The notes beneath the pieces were generated by a model. It was not told where the DNA came from, searched no databases, and was given only the letters and a program-made list of their open reading frames with translations. A stretch of 57,851 nt of DNA from Lachnospiraceae bacterium (lineage in GTDB: Bacteria > Bacillota > Clostridia > Lachnospirales > Lachnospiraceae): the NCBI GenBank assembly GCA_021199495.1, contig JAJQHY010000025.1:1-57851 (forward strand). The letters run 5' to 3'. Positions 36,237 to 45,259 of this stretch are shown here, one piece after another (position 1 is the first letter of the stretch; every line of letters begins with the position of its first letter). The position numbers and the translations under genes were made by a program.

Positions 36237-37334
36237 TCAGACATTAAAGCGGAACAGAATGACGTCTCCATCCTGCACAACATAGTCCTTGCCTTCTATC
36301 CCAACCAGTCCCTTTTCTCTGGCCGCCGCAAGCGAGCCGAACTGAAGGAGGTCTTTGTAGTTGACAACCTCTGCCTTGATAAAGCCTCTCTCAAAATCGG
36401 AGTGAATTTTACCCGCCGCCTGCGGAGCCTTTGTTCCCACTTTAATCGTCCAGGCCCTGGTCTCGTCCTCTCCGGCTGTCAGAAAACTCTGAAGGCCCAG
36501 GATTTTGTAGCTGGCCGCGATCAGCTTTTCGAGGCCTGACTCAGAAAGTCCCAGGTCCTCTAAAAACATCTGTTTTTCGTCGTCGTCAAGCTCTGAAATT
36601 TCCTCCTCAATCTGTGCGCTGATGACGAAAACCTCGCAGCCTTCCTTCGCCGCGTAGTCACGAACCTGCTGCACCCAGACATTCGAAGCGCCGTCGTCCA
36701 TAAGATCGTTCTCCGCCACATTGGCCGCAAAAATGACCGGCTTGGCAGTCAGAAGATTATAGGAAGCAAACCATGCCGCCTCATCCTCATCTTCAAAGGT
36801 CATACTTTTGGAAAGCTTTCCGGACTCCAGATGCGCTTTGATACGCTCCTGAAGGGCATATTCCTTTCCGGCGGTCTTATCCATTCTCGCGACCTTGGAA
36901 AGCTTCGCCATTCTCCTTTCCAGAATTTCCAGATCGGAAAAAATCAGCTCAATATTGATCGTCTCGATATCTCTCAGGGCGTCCACGCTGCCGTCCACAT
37001 GCACGACATTGCTGTCCTCAAAACAACGCACAACATGGACAATGGCGTCTACCTCCCTGATATGGCTCAAAAACTGATTACCCAGGCCCTCGCCTTTGGA
37101 AGCGCCTTTCACCAGACCGGCAATGTCGACAAATTCGATCGTGGCCGGCGTCACCTTTTTAGAATGATACATTTCTCCCAGAAGGCGGATCCGCTCATCC
37201 GGTACCGCCACAATTCCCACATTCGGGTCAATCGTACAGAACGGATAGTTCGCACTCTCCGCTCCTGCCCTGGTCAGTGAATTAAATAACGTGCTCTTCC
37301 CGACATTGGGAAGGCCGACAATTCCCAGTTTCAT
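36237..37334 (-). CDS. ychF: Ribosome-binding ATPase YchF
   Basis: Obg-family P-loop protein that prefers ATP; linked to stress responses and ribosome function. 365 residues. P-loop GLPNVGKSTLF (6-16), VDIAGLVKGASKGEGLGN as G3, a coiled-coil insertion and a C-terminal TGS domain. Its first four bases overlap the end of rsgA. Confidence 0.96.
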   Translation of the reverse strand: MKLGIVGLPNVGKSTLFNSLTRAGAESANYPFCTIDPNVGIVAVPDERIRLLGEMYHSKKVTPATIEFVDIAGLVKGASKGEGLGNQFLSHIREVDAIVHVVRCFEDSNVVHVDGSVDALRDIETINIELIFSDLEILERRMAKLSKVARMDKTAGKEYALQERIKAHLESGKLSKSMTFEDEDEAAWFASYNLLTAKPVIFAANVAENDLMDDGASNVWVQQVRDYAAKEGCEVFVISAQIEEEISELDDDEKQMFLEDLGLSESGLEKLIAASYKILGLQSFLTAGEDETRAWTIKVGTKAPQAAGKIHSDFERGFIKAEVVNYKDLLQFGSLAAAREKGLVGIEGKDYVVQDGDVILFRFNV

Positions 37335-38248
37335 ATATATGATCTCTCCTTATCGTATTTTCTCTGCCGACCGGCAAGCTCCTCATAAAGCGTCCGGTAG
37401 GTTTCATAACGGATTTTACTGATTTTGCCCTGCGCAAGCGCATCTTTGACACCGCACACAGGCTCATGGGTATGGGTACAGCCGGTGAATTTGCATTCTC
37501 CCGCATAAGGAGTAAATTCACTGTAACAGGCAGCAAGATCTTCTTTTTCAAGATCGAAAAGCTCGAGCGAACCAAAGCCGGGCGTATCCAGTATATAGCT
37601 GTTCTGGTCGACAGGAATCAGCTGTGAATGTCTGGTAGTGTGTTTGCCGCGCGAAAGTTTCTTACTGACTTCTCCGGTTTCCATTTGCGTGGAGTGCTGC
37701 AGGCGGTTAATCAGTGTGGATTTCCCCACGCCGCTCGGTCCGGCAACAGTTGTCGTTTTTCCCATCAGTCGGACACGTACCCGTTCCACATCCGCATCTT
37801 TCAGTGCGCTGATACAGTATACCGGGTAACCGGCAGCTTCATAAGCGGCAGCGATCTGCCTTCCCATACCATTCTCATCCAGGTCCGCTTTGTTCAGGCA
37901 GAGAAATGCCGGCAGATTCTGCTGCATGATATGAATCAGCATCCGGTCTAACAGGTTCAGACTCAGATCCGGCTTTTTTACGGAAAAAATCACCATTGCC
38001 TGATCCACATTTGCCACAGCAGGCCTGACAAGGGCACTCTTTCTGGGAAGAATACGGTCAATATTGCCCGTTGCGCTCTCCTGTGAGATGATCTGAATCT
38101 CAACATCATCTCCCACTAACGGTCTGATATTGTCATTGCGGAAGCTCCCCTTTGCCCGGCATTCATACATTTGATCCTTCAAAGGGACAAAAACATAATA
38201 AAAGCCGCCTACTCCCCTGGTTATTTTTCCCTGATACAATTCCCCCAT
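37331..38248 (-). CDS. rsgA: Ribosome small-subunit GTPase RsgA
   Basis: Circularly permuted GTPase for late 30S maturation. 305 residues: an N-terminal OB fold, G4 motif NKADLD, G1 GPSGVGKSTLINRL, G3 DTPGFGS, and a C-terminal zinc cluster (CKFTGCTHTHEPVCGVKDAL). It follows prkC by three bases in the conserved prpC-prkC-rsgA order. rpe and the thiamine-pyrophosphokinase gene that often come next are missing and ychF takes their place. Confidence 0.96.
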   Translation of the reverse strand: MGELYQGKITRGVGGFYYVFVPLKDQMYECRAKGSFRNDNIRPLVGDDVEIQIISQESATGNIDRILPRKSALVRPAVANVDQAMVIFSVKKPDLSLNLLDRMLIHIMQQNLPAFLCLNKADLDENGMGRQIAAAYEAAGYPVYCISALKDADVERVRVRLMGKTTTVAGPSGVGKSTLINRLQHSTQMETGEVSKKLSRGKHTTRHSQLIPVDQNSYILDTPGFGSLELFDLEKEDLAACYSEFTPYAGECKFTGCTHTHEPVCGVKDALAQGKISKIRYETYRTLYEELAGRQRKYDKERSYI

Positions 38249-38251
38249 AAA

Positions 38252-40369
38252 TTATTCCTTCGTGAAGGTAACCGTGCGCTCTACGCTGCCAGTCTTTTTC
38301 TCCGTCACAGCAGCCGAGGTTTCCGTTGCCTGCGTCACCACCTCATCATATGTGTAATACATAATGAGTTTTCCCGTTCCGGTAGAAGAGGAAATCCCCG
38401 AAATGCTGACTGTGACCGGAAACTCCGTAACACTGGCGCTGTAAAGCGTCTTCCCGCTGTCCGAAAGCAACGCAACCTGAACGGACGAGCCGCTCACATA
38501 CTGAGGTGCCTCCTCTGACGAGGGAGCTTCAATGGAGCCGGAATAACTATAGGTCGACGGCGTCTCTCCCAGGCTCAATGTCACATCAACGGAAGTACCC
38601 TTGTCCACATAAGAGCCCTCCCCGTACTGCTGCTCACAGACCAGATTCCCGGAAACCGTGCTGCTGTATCCCTCGCTGACAGAGCCGAGAACCAGGCCGC
38701 AGCTTTCGAGTGCTTCCGTACATTCATCGATTGTCAGACCAATCAGATTTGGCACCCGCACGGTCGATTCATCTGAACCAAGACTGACTTTGATTGTCAC
38801 CGCAGAGCCCTTGGATACAGACTGGCCGCCCTCCGGATTCTGACTGATCACATAGCCCTTTTCCACGGTATCACTGTAGCTTTCCGTGACGGAAACGGTG
38901 AAACCCTGCTGCTGCAGAAGCGTCACAGCCTCCTTCTGCAGCATACCAGTCACATTCTCAATCGTGATGCCTTCCTTGCCGGCGCTGACCGTCAGAGTCA
39001 CTGTATCGCCTATATGCAGAAGTGTGCCCACCGAAACATCGGCACTCATCACAATTCCGGCGCTGACCGTGTCGGATTCTTCATATTTTTTTACCACGTC
39101 AAGTCCCAGTGCCCGCAGGCTGGCGGTTACCGTATCCACATCCTCGCCCGCTACCGCAATCATCGTCACTGTCTGTGTTTCTTCTTCCTCCTCAATCTGT
39201 GAAACGGAAGAACTCCCGGAAGAACTGCTCCCGGAAGGCAGCTGGAAAAATCCCAGAATCTGGAAAATCATGAAAATAATCAATGCCAGAATCACCAGTC
39301 CCGCAACGACCATCAGAGCAAAGGTTACCTTCTCCGCTTTGCTCTCCTTCTCAAATTCCTCCTGCTCTTCCTGTTCTAAAAGCTCTTCCGGCACCCTGTC
39401 GGTGCGAAGCTTCATGGTGCCGGTATGTCTCACATTTCCGGTCCGAAACCGAATGCTTTCCTCCTCCTCGTATTCCTCCTGAGGTTCCTCCGATACCAGC
39501 CTTGTGGCGCCCATCTCGTCCGGGTCCACCATCTGCACGAAGTTTTCGTCCGGGTGCACCAGTGCCTGCTTTAAGTCATCGATCAGTTCACCCATGGACT
39601 GATACCGCCTGTCCACAGCCTTCTGGCAGCATTTCAGAACAATCTGCTCCACACTGACCGGAATTTCCTCCACGTACTCCCTGGGGCTGGGCATCGGTTC
39701 CTGAATATGCTTAATCGCGATCGCCACCGTGGTGTCCCCGTCAAAAGGCACTCTGCCTGTCAGCATCTCAAAGAGCGTGATGCCCAGAGAATAGACATCG
39801 CTTTTCTCATCGCTGTAGCCGCCGCGCGCCTGCTCCGGAGACGTATAGTGCACACTGCCCATGACATTGGATGTCACTGTGTTGGACGTTGCCGCCTTCG
39901 CGATGCCAAAATCCGTCACCTTCACCTTTCCTTCTCTGGAAATAATGATATTCTGAGGCTTGATATCTCTGTGTATAATATGATTGTTGTGCGCTGCCTC
40001 AATCCCCATCGCCACCTGAATGGCAATGCTGACAGCTTCTTTATAAGAAAGCCTGGCTTTCTTTTCGATGTATTTTTTGAGGGTGATGCCTTCCACCAGC
40101 TCCATCACAATGTAATGGATATCGTCTTCCTCACCGACATCGTATACATTTACAATATTCGGGTGCATCAGACCGGCAGCGGCCTGTGCCTCCACCTGAA
40201 ATTTGGAAACGAAGTTGGCATTTTCAGAGAATTCCTGTTTCAGCACCTTGACTGCCACATTGCGGTTAAGCTTTAAGTCCATCGCCTTATAGACGTCGCT
40301 CATGCCGCCCGTTCCGATTTTTTCCAGAATTTCGTAGCGGTCTCCCAGCAGCATTCCCATTCTGATCAT
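38252..40369 (-). CDS. prkC: PASTA-domain Ser/Thr kinase PrkC/Stk1
   Basis: Membrane kinase that senses muropeptides and lipid II and phosphorylates cell-wall and division proteins. 705 residues: kinase domain about 12-270 (IGTGGMSDVYKA, HRDIKPQNII, DFGIAKA), a juxtamembrane segment, one membrane helix about 348-375, three extracellular PASTA repeats about 400-606, then an extra ~100-residue Ser/Thr-rich C-terminal domain. The start shares ATGA with the prpC stop; ATGs three and five codons later are alternatives. Confidence 0.96.
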   Translation of the reverse strand: MIRMGMLLGDRYEILEKIGTGGMSDVYKAMDLKLNRNVAVKVLKQEFSENANFVSKFQVEAQAAAGLMHPNIVNVYDVGEEDDIHYIVMELVEGITLKKYIEKKARLSYKEAVSIAIQVAMGIEAAHNNHIIHRDIKPQNIIISREGKVKVTDFGIAKAATSNTVTSNVMGSVHYTSPEQARGGYSDEKSDVYSLGITLFEMLTGRVPFDGDTTVAIAIKHIQEPMPSPREYVEEIPVSVEQIVLKCCQKAVDRRYQSMGELIDDLKQALVHPDENFVQMVDPDEMGATRLVSEEPQEEYEEEESIRFRTGNVRHTGTMKLRTDRVPEELLEQEEQEEFEKESKAEKVTFALMVVAGLVILALIIFMIFQILGFFQLPSGSSSSGSSSVSQIEEEEETQTVTMIAVAGEDVDTVTASLRALGLDVVKKYEESDTVSAGIVMSADVSVGTLLHIGDTVTLTVSAGKEGITIENVTGMLQKEAVTLLQQQGFTVSVTESYSDTVEKGYVISQNPEGGQSVSKGSAVTIKVSLGSDESTVRVPNLIGLTIDECTEALESCGLVLGSVSEGYSSTVSGNLVCEQQYGEGSYVDKGTSVDVTLSLGETPSTYSYSGSIEAPSSEEAPQYVSGSSVQVALLSDSGKTLYSASVTEFPVTVSISGISSSTGTGKLIMYYTYDEVVTQATETSAAVTEKKTGSVERTVTFTKE

Positions 40370-41115
40370 TGCTCCACCCCCTTCCCGCTTATGGGCCGGG
40401 CCAGAATCACAGAGACATTGTCAATACCGCCGTTTTCATTGGCTTCCCTCACCAGTCGCAGGCAGGCCTGCGGCAGAGAGTTCTCCTGATAAACCACAGA
40501 AAGAATCTCCCCGTCCTCCAGCATGTTGGTCAGACCGTCAGAGCATACCAGAATAATATCTGTCGGCAGAATATCCACATAGAAAAAATCCGCGGTTGTC
40601 CTGGCAAACGCGCCGACCGCGCGGGTGATATAGTTTTTCTTCGGGTGATTCTTTGCCTCCTCCATGGTGAGCGTCCCGTTGCGGATCATTTCCGCCACGT
40701 AAGAATGGTCCCTGGTCACCTGGACCATGGTGTTCTTGCGAATCAGATACAGTCTGCTGTCCCCCACATTTGCCACAATCAGCTGACTTCCCGATAAACA
40801 TGCCGCCACCAGGGTAGTGCCCATGCCGCTGTAATTGACATCCTGCAGGGACTTTTCATAGAGCTTTAAGTTGGCATATTCAATCGCCTGGGTCAGAAGC
40901 TTCACCGGATCCGTCTCCGTAGAAACGTTAATCTCGTTTTTAATAATCTCAATGGCTGTCCGGGAGGCATAGTCCCCCGCCTTGTGCCCTCCCATTCCAT
41001 CCGCCAAAAGCAAAAGGTTCGGGATATTTCCCAGAGGCTTATCCGTGATAAAAACACTGTCCTGATTGATCTTTCTTTTTCTGCCGATGTCAGAAACAAA
41101 GCAGGCCTCCAACAT
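40366..41115 (-). CDS. prpC: PP2C-family protein phosphatase PrpC/Stp1
   Basis: Metal-dependent Ser/Thr phosphatase that reverses PrkC action. 249 residues. Metal motifs are DIGRKRKINQDS, LLADGMGGHKAGDYAS, ANVGDSRLYLI and CSDGLTNML. It overlaps prkC by four bases, so the antagonists are made together. It follows rlmN by 15 bases. Confidence 0.96.
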   Translation of the reverse strand: MLEACFVSDIGRKRKINQDSVFITDKPLGNIPNLLLLADGMGGHKAGDYASRTAIEIIKNEINVSTETDPVKLLTQAIEYANLKLYEKSLQDVNYSGMGTTLVAACLSGSQLIVANVGDSRLYLIRKNTMVQVTRDHSYVAEMIRNGTLTMEEAKNHPKKNYITRAVGAFARTTADFFYVDILPTDIILVCSDGLTNMLEDGEILSVVYQENSLPQACLRLVREANENGGIDNVSVILARPISGKGVEQ

Positions 41116-41130
41116 ATACCGGGTACTCCT

Positions 41131-42195
41131 TTACGTTTCACTAAACTGTTTGTCTTCCTCAGACATTTCCTGAAGACGTCTGTGTCTTAACTGACCGCAG
41201 GCGCCGTCAATATCGCGCCCCATTTCTCTTCTGATTGTAACATTTATCCCGTTTTGGTCAAGTACCTTTTGAAAAGCATGCACCGATGCGGGAGCGGAGG
41301 GCTTTAAGCCTCTCTCCGCGACCGGATTGACCGGAATCAGATTCACATGGCAGGGAAGTCCGTTTAAAAGCCGGACAAGCTGCATGGCGTCCGTTTTTGT
41401 ATCATTTGAGCCGCTCACCAGAGAATACTCAAAGGTCAGCCGCCTGCCTGTCTTTTCAAAATAATATCGGCACACACCCATCACTTCCTTTAAGGAATAA
41501 CGATACGCGACCGGCATCAGCTGCTTTCTTTTTTCGTCCGTCGGCGCGTGCAGAGAAAGCGCCAGTGTGATCTGCAGGTTCTCTTCTGCCAGCTGCCTGA
41601 TCTGCGGTACCAGACCGCAGGTCGACAAAGTGATATTTCGCTGGCTGATATGCAGGCCGTGCTCATCCGAAAGCATACGGATAAAGCGCAGCACGTTATC
41701 ATAATTATCCAGCGGTTCCCCCGTTCCCATGATTACGACATTGCTGATCCGCTCCCCTGTCTGACGGGTAATCGCGTAAACTTGGTCCAGCATTTCTCCC
41801 GCTCTCAGATTCCGCTTCAGACCGTCTAAGGTAGAAGCACAGAATTTACAACCCATACGGCAGCCTACCTGGGAGGAAACACAGACGCTGTTGCCATGTT
41901 TATAAGGAAGAAAAACGCTCTCCACGCACTCGCCGTCAGCCAGAGAAAAAAGGTATTTGCGGGTGCCGTCTAAAGCCGAGCACTGCACGGTTTCCTGATG
42001 AAGTGAGGTATATTGGAAATTTTCCTGCAAAAGGCTCTTTAAAGCTTTGGGGATGTTGGTCATGTCGTCATAAGAGACGGCAAGTCTGACATGCATCCAG
42101 TCGTAAAGCTGTTTTGCCCGGTAGGAGGGCTGGTTTAAGTCAGTCAGGGCCAGAACCAGTTCTTCGAATGTTAAACTTTTAATATCCGGTTTCAT
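41131..42195 (-). CDS. rlmN: 23S rRNA/tRNA (adenine-C2)-methyltransferase RlmN
   Basis: Radical-SAM enzyme making m2A2503 in 23S rRNA and m2A37 in some tRNAs. 354 residues. The 4Fe-4S cluster motif is CRMGCKFC; GTGEPLDNYDN and the C-terminal GRDIDGACGQLR (catalytic Cys) follow. I use ATG 42195 (MKPDIKSLTFEEL); an in-frame TTG at 42219 is at the foot of the long hairpin described next. The ribosome-binding site is weak (GGAAATTGAG). Confidence 0.95.
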   Translation of the reverse strand: MKPDIKSLTFEELVLALTDLNQPSYRAKQLYDWMHVRLAVSYDDMTNIPKALKSLLQENFQYTSLHQETVQCSALDGTRKYLFSLADGECVESVFLPYKHGNSVCVSSQVGCRMGCKFCASTLDGLKRNLRAGEMLDQVYAITRQTGERISNVVIMGTGEPLDNYDNVLRFIRMLSDEHGLHISQRNITLSTCGLVPQIRQLAEENLQITLALSLHAPTDEKRKQLMPVAYRYSLKEVMGVCRYYFEKTGRRLTFEYSLVSGSNDTKTDAMQLVRLLNGLPCHVNLIPVNPVAERGLKPSAPASVHAFQKVLDQNGINVTIRREMGRDIDGACGQLRHRRLQEMSEEDKQFSET

Positions 42196-42212
42196 ATATC
42201 GACTCAATTTCC

Positions 42213-42284
42213 GGATCAATCAGTGCAAAAGCACAGCGAAACGCTCATCGCAAAGTTTCGCCTTAGCTTTTCACTGATTGATCC
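42213..42284 (-). other. Long three-stem hairpin in the rlmN leader
   Basis: Three stacked perfect stems: GGATCAATCAGTG with its complement (42213-42225 / 42272-42284), AAAAGC/GCTTTT (42227-42232 / 42266-42271) and GCGAAAC/GTTTCGC (42236-42242 / 42255-42261), 26 bp in all. No U tract follows, so it is not a terminator. On the transcript it ends 17 bases before the rlmN ATG. Confidence 0.7.
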
Positions 42285-42338
42285 TGCGCTTGTGAAAATC
42301 TGTCATACCAGAGGCTGCTTTGAAGGGCATCCTCACAA

Positions 42339-43703
42339 TCAATGTACATCCAGCACCGGTTTCCGGAAGCGGCTGATAAAAAAGCCGTCGCTTGCATCCT
42401 GTCCCGGAAGCAGCTGAATATAGCCATCTTTAGTCGATTCTCGGCGAAGCTGTTCAGGAAGATATGGTTCAATACTCTCCGGCTCAAGCCCGAGTTCCCT
42501 TATGATATAATCACGGTTGTCCTCATTTTCCAGAGGATCAATCGTACAGGTGCTGTAAATCAGAGCTCCTCCCGGCTTCACATAGCGGACGGCCACATCC
42601 AGAATCTGACGCTGCAGCGACTGCAGCTCCAGAAGACTCTCCGGTGTTACATGATAGCGGATATCCTGTTTTTTGCCCAGAATACCAAGGCCGGAGCAGG
42701 GAAGATCCGCCAGCACCACATCCGCTTTTCCCTCCATGGATTCATCATACTCAACGGCATTGAAAAGCTGTACCGAAAGCCAGTCAATCTGAAGTCTGCC
42801 GGCATTTTCCTCCACCGCGGAAAGCTTAAGATCCGACACATCTCTGGCCAGTACCCGGCCGTTTTTACCTGTTTTGTCAGCAGCCAGACAGGCCTTTCCG
42901 CCCGGAGCCGCACACACATCCAGGACAAAATCTCCCTCCCGGATACCGGCCGCTTCTACGCAAAGCATGCTGCTGATATCCTGTACCGCAAACAGCCCCT
43001 GCTGGTACCCTGCAAGGCGATGTACGCCTTCCAGATTGGTCAGGCAATACGCGTAAGGAAGATAAGAGTGCCGTTTTACCTCCACACCCTGCTTACGCAT
43101 CAGCGAAAGAACTTCCTCACATTCCTCAACAGTCATAAATTCTCTCAGCCGGATTGTCACCGGCTGCGGCTCCTCAAACGCAAGTAGCATCTGTTCCGTC
43201 ATCTCATCTCCCAGATCCTGTCTCCACTTTTCCACAAGCCAGGCCGGAACAGAATGCGTTACAGACAGATATTCTGTCAGGTTCTCCCTCGATGGAGCGG
43301 GCAGCGTATGATTCGCATTCGCGGTACTGACAGAGCGCAGCACCCCGTTGACAAAGCCCTTCAGATTACTGAAGTTCCGCCTGCCGGCCAGTTTTACCGC
43401 TTCATTGATTGCGGCGCGATCCGGCACCTGATCCATAAAAAGAATCTGGTAAACACCGCTTCTTAACAGTACGTGGATAAACGGTTTCATTTTCCTGACC
43501 GGCGTATTGGAATACTGATTTAAAATAAAATCCAGATAAAGCTGTTTTTCAATACACCCTTCTGTCAGGCGTTTTAAAAAAGCCTTATCCCTTCTGTCCA
43601 GATAATCATATTTATTCAGTGTGTCTCTGATTAAGTCACTGGAGAAGCCTTCCTCCTTTTCCACCGACATCAGAAGCTCCACCGCAAGCTCTCTGGTATT
43701 CAC
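42339..43703 (-). CDS. rsmB: 16S rRNA (cytosine967-C5)-methyltransferase RsmB
   Basis: SAM-dependent rRNA methyltransferase. 454 residues: an N-terminal NusB-like RNA-binding domain (about 1-140), then the Rossmann domain with VCAAPGGKACLAAD, and the two catalytic cysteines in DLPCSGLG and STCTI. It overlaps fmt by four bases. Confidence 0.95.
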   Translation of the reverse strand: MNTRELAVELLMSVEKEEGFSSDLIRDTLNKYDYLDRRDKAFLKRLTEGCIEKQLYLDFILNQYSNTPVRKMKPFIHVLLRSGVYQILFMDQVPDRAAINEAVKLAGRRNFSNLKGFVNGVLRSVSTANANHTLPAPSRENLTEYLSVTHSVPAWLVEKWRQDLGDEMTEQMLLAFEEPQPVTIRLREFMTVEECEEVLSLMRKQGVEVKRHSYLPYAYCLTNLEGVHRLAGYQQGLFAVQDISSMLCVEAAGIREGDFVLDVCAAPGGKACLAADKTGKNGRVLARDVSDLKLSAVEENAGRLQIDWLSVQLFNAVEYDESMEGKADVVLADLPCSGLGILGKKQDIRYHVTPESLLELQSLQRQILDVAVRYVKPGGALIYSTCTIDPLENEDNRDYIIRELGLEPESIEPYLPEQLRRESTKDGYIQLLPGQDASDGFFISRFRKPVLDVH

Positions 43704-44707
43704 TGTAGTTTTGTTCCCTCTTCCACGATCTTAGCGTTGCCCAAAAGGAAATTCCTGACAGGCATGCGTTTTTTCCCGGCCAGCTGCACTTCCAGAATGC
43801 GCAGTGCGCCCTCGCCGCAGGCTACCGTAAAGCTCTCATGATCCAGGGCGATGATGGTACCCGGCGCAGCCAGAATACCGTTTCCGGCTTCTTTCGATGC
43901 ATCAGCAATTGCGTCAATCTGGTCCTTTGAGCGATTATGCACATCCCCTGTATCCAAAAGCACCTGCGCTTTCCAGATTTTCAACTGCTTTCCGTTTATA
44001 TAGGTATAAGCGCTCGGCCAGGAATTTAAGCCCCGCACCAGACGCTCCAGCGTAACGGCAGACTCATTAAAATTCAAACGTCCCATTTCTCTGGTCAGCT
44101 TTCCCGCATAACTCGCTTTCGCTTCATCCTGCGCCACAGGCTGAAGCTTCCCCTGCTCTAAAAGTTTCAGCGCCTCCTTCAGAGCCTCGCCACCAAGATC
44201 AGTCAGTGCATCGAACAGGCTCTCGCCGGTTTCGTCTTCTCTCAGACGATATTCCCTGGTATACAGAATATCACCGGTGTCCACACCCGCGTTCATCTGC
44301 TGAATCGTCACCCCGCTGTATGCATCGCCGTTGATCACCGCCCACTGAATCGGCGCGGCGCCGCGGTACTTCGGCAAAAGGGACGCATGGACATTGATAC
44401 ACCCATACCTGGGCATGTCCAGGATCTCCTGCGACAAAATCTGCCCGAAGGCGGCCACCACAAAAATATCAGCCGGCAGCTTTTTCAGTTCCTCCACAGA
44501 TTCCTTTGCCCGGATCCGCTTCGGCTGATATACCGGAAGCCCACGGAGAAGCGCCCGCTGTTTCACCGGGGATGCCTGCACCTGACCGCCTCTGCCCTTC
44601 GGCTTATCCGGCTGCGTATAAACCGCCGTCACCTCATGCCCTTCATCGAGCAGAACCTGAAGGCAGTGCGCCGCAAAATCCGGCGTTCCCATAAACACGA
44701 TTTTCAT
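43700..44707 (-). CDS. fmt: Methionyl-tRNA formyltransferase
   Basis: Formylates initiator Met-tRNA with 10-formyl-THF. 335 residues. MKIVFMGTPDFA at the start; the catalytic region is INVHASLLPKYRGAAPIQWAV. A C-terminal OB-fold domain follows. I use ATG 44707; the TTG directly before it is better spaced from the GAGG site and may be the true start, adding one residue. It directly abuts def. Confidence 0.96.
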   Translation of the reverse strand: MKIVFMGTPDFAAHCLQVLLDEGHEVTAVYTQPDKPKGRGGQVQASPVKQRALLRGLPVYQPKRIRAKESVEELKKLPADIFVVAAFGQILSQEILDMPRYGCINVHASLLPKYRGAAPIQWAVINGDAYSGVTIQQMNAGVDTGDILYTREYRLREDETGESLFDALTDLGGEALKEALKLLEQGKLQPVAQDEAKASYAGKLTREMGRLNFNESAVTLERLVRGLNSWPSAYTYINGKQLKIWKAQVLLDTGDVHNRSKDQIDAIADASKEAGNGILAAPGTIIALDHESFTVACGEGALRILEVQLAGKKRMPVRNFLLGNAKIVEEGTKLQ

Positions 44708-44710
44708 CAA

Positions 44711-45199
44711 CTACGCTTCCTCTTCTTCTTCCTCTTCATCGGGGAGATCCTGCAGTGGCCCCTCCGCCTTCTCTACATAGAGATGTCCGTCCAGATGATC
44801 CACCTCGTGGCAGATCGCCCGGGCCAAAAGCTCGTCTGCCTCCAGCTCAAACCATTCCATATTTTTATCCTGTGCTCTGACCTTCACATGCATGGGTCTG
44901 GTGACTGTGCCGGTCTTTCCCGGAACGGACAGACAGCCCTCAGAGCCGGTCTGCTCACCATCCGTCTCCAGAATCACAGGGTTAATCAGAAGCAGAGGAT
45001 CCTCTCCGGTGCAGTCAATCACGACAATTCTTTTCAGGACCCCGACCTGCGGAGCGGCCAGACCGACTCCATCTGCATCATACATGGTGTCAAACATATC
45101 CTCAATCAGCATCTTGTTGCGCAGCGTCATGGAAAGAACTTCTTTGGAAATTTTATAAAGAACCGGATCTCCGATCTCTCTGATTTTTCGAAGTGCCAT
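44711..45199 (-). CDS. def: Peptide deformylase
   Basis: Removes the N-formyl group from new proteins. 162 residues. All three family motifs are present: GVGLAAPQ (44-51), EGCLS (86-90 region, metal Cys) and HEVDH (131-135). The C-terminus is a run of glutamates. With fmt it forms the formylation/deformylation pair. Confidence 0.97.
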   Translation of the reverse strand: MALRKIREIGDPVLYKISKEVLSMTLRNKMLIEDMFDTMYDADGVGLAAPQVGVLKRIVVIDCTGEDPLLLINPVILETDGEQTGSEGCLSVPGKTGTVTRPMHVKVRAQDKNMEWFELEADELLARAICHEVDHLDGHLYVEKAEGPLQDLPDEEEEEEEA

Positions 45200-45259
45200 T
45201 TTATGATTTCTCCTTCATGTTGTCTTTTTATGTATCTCTGAATTCATGCAGTCTGCATA

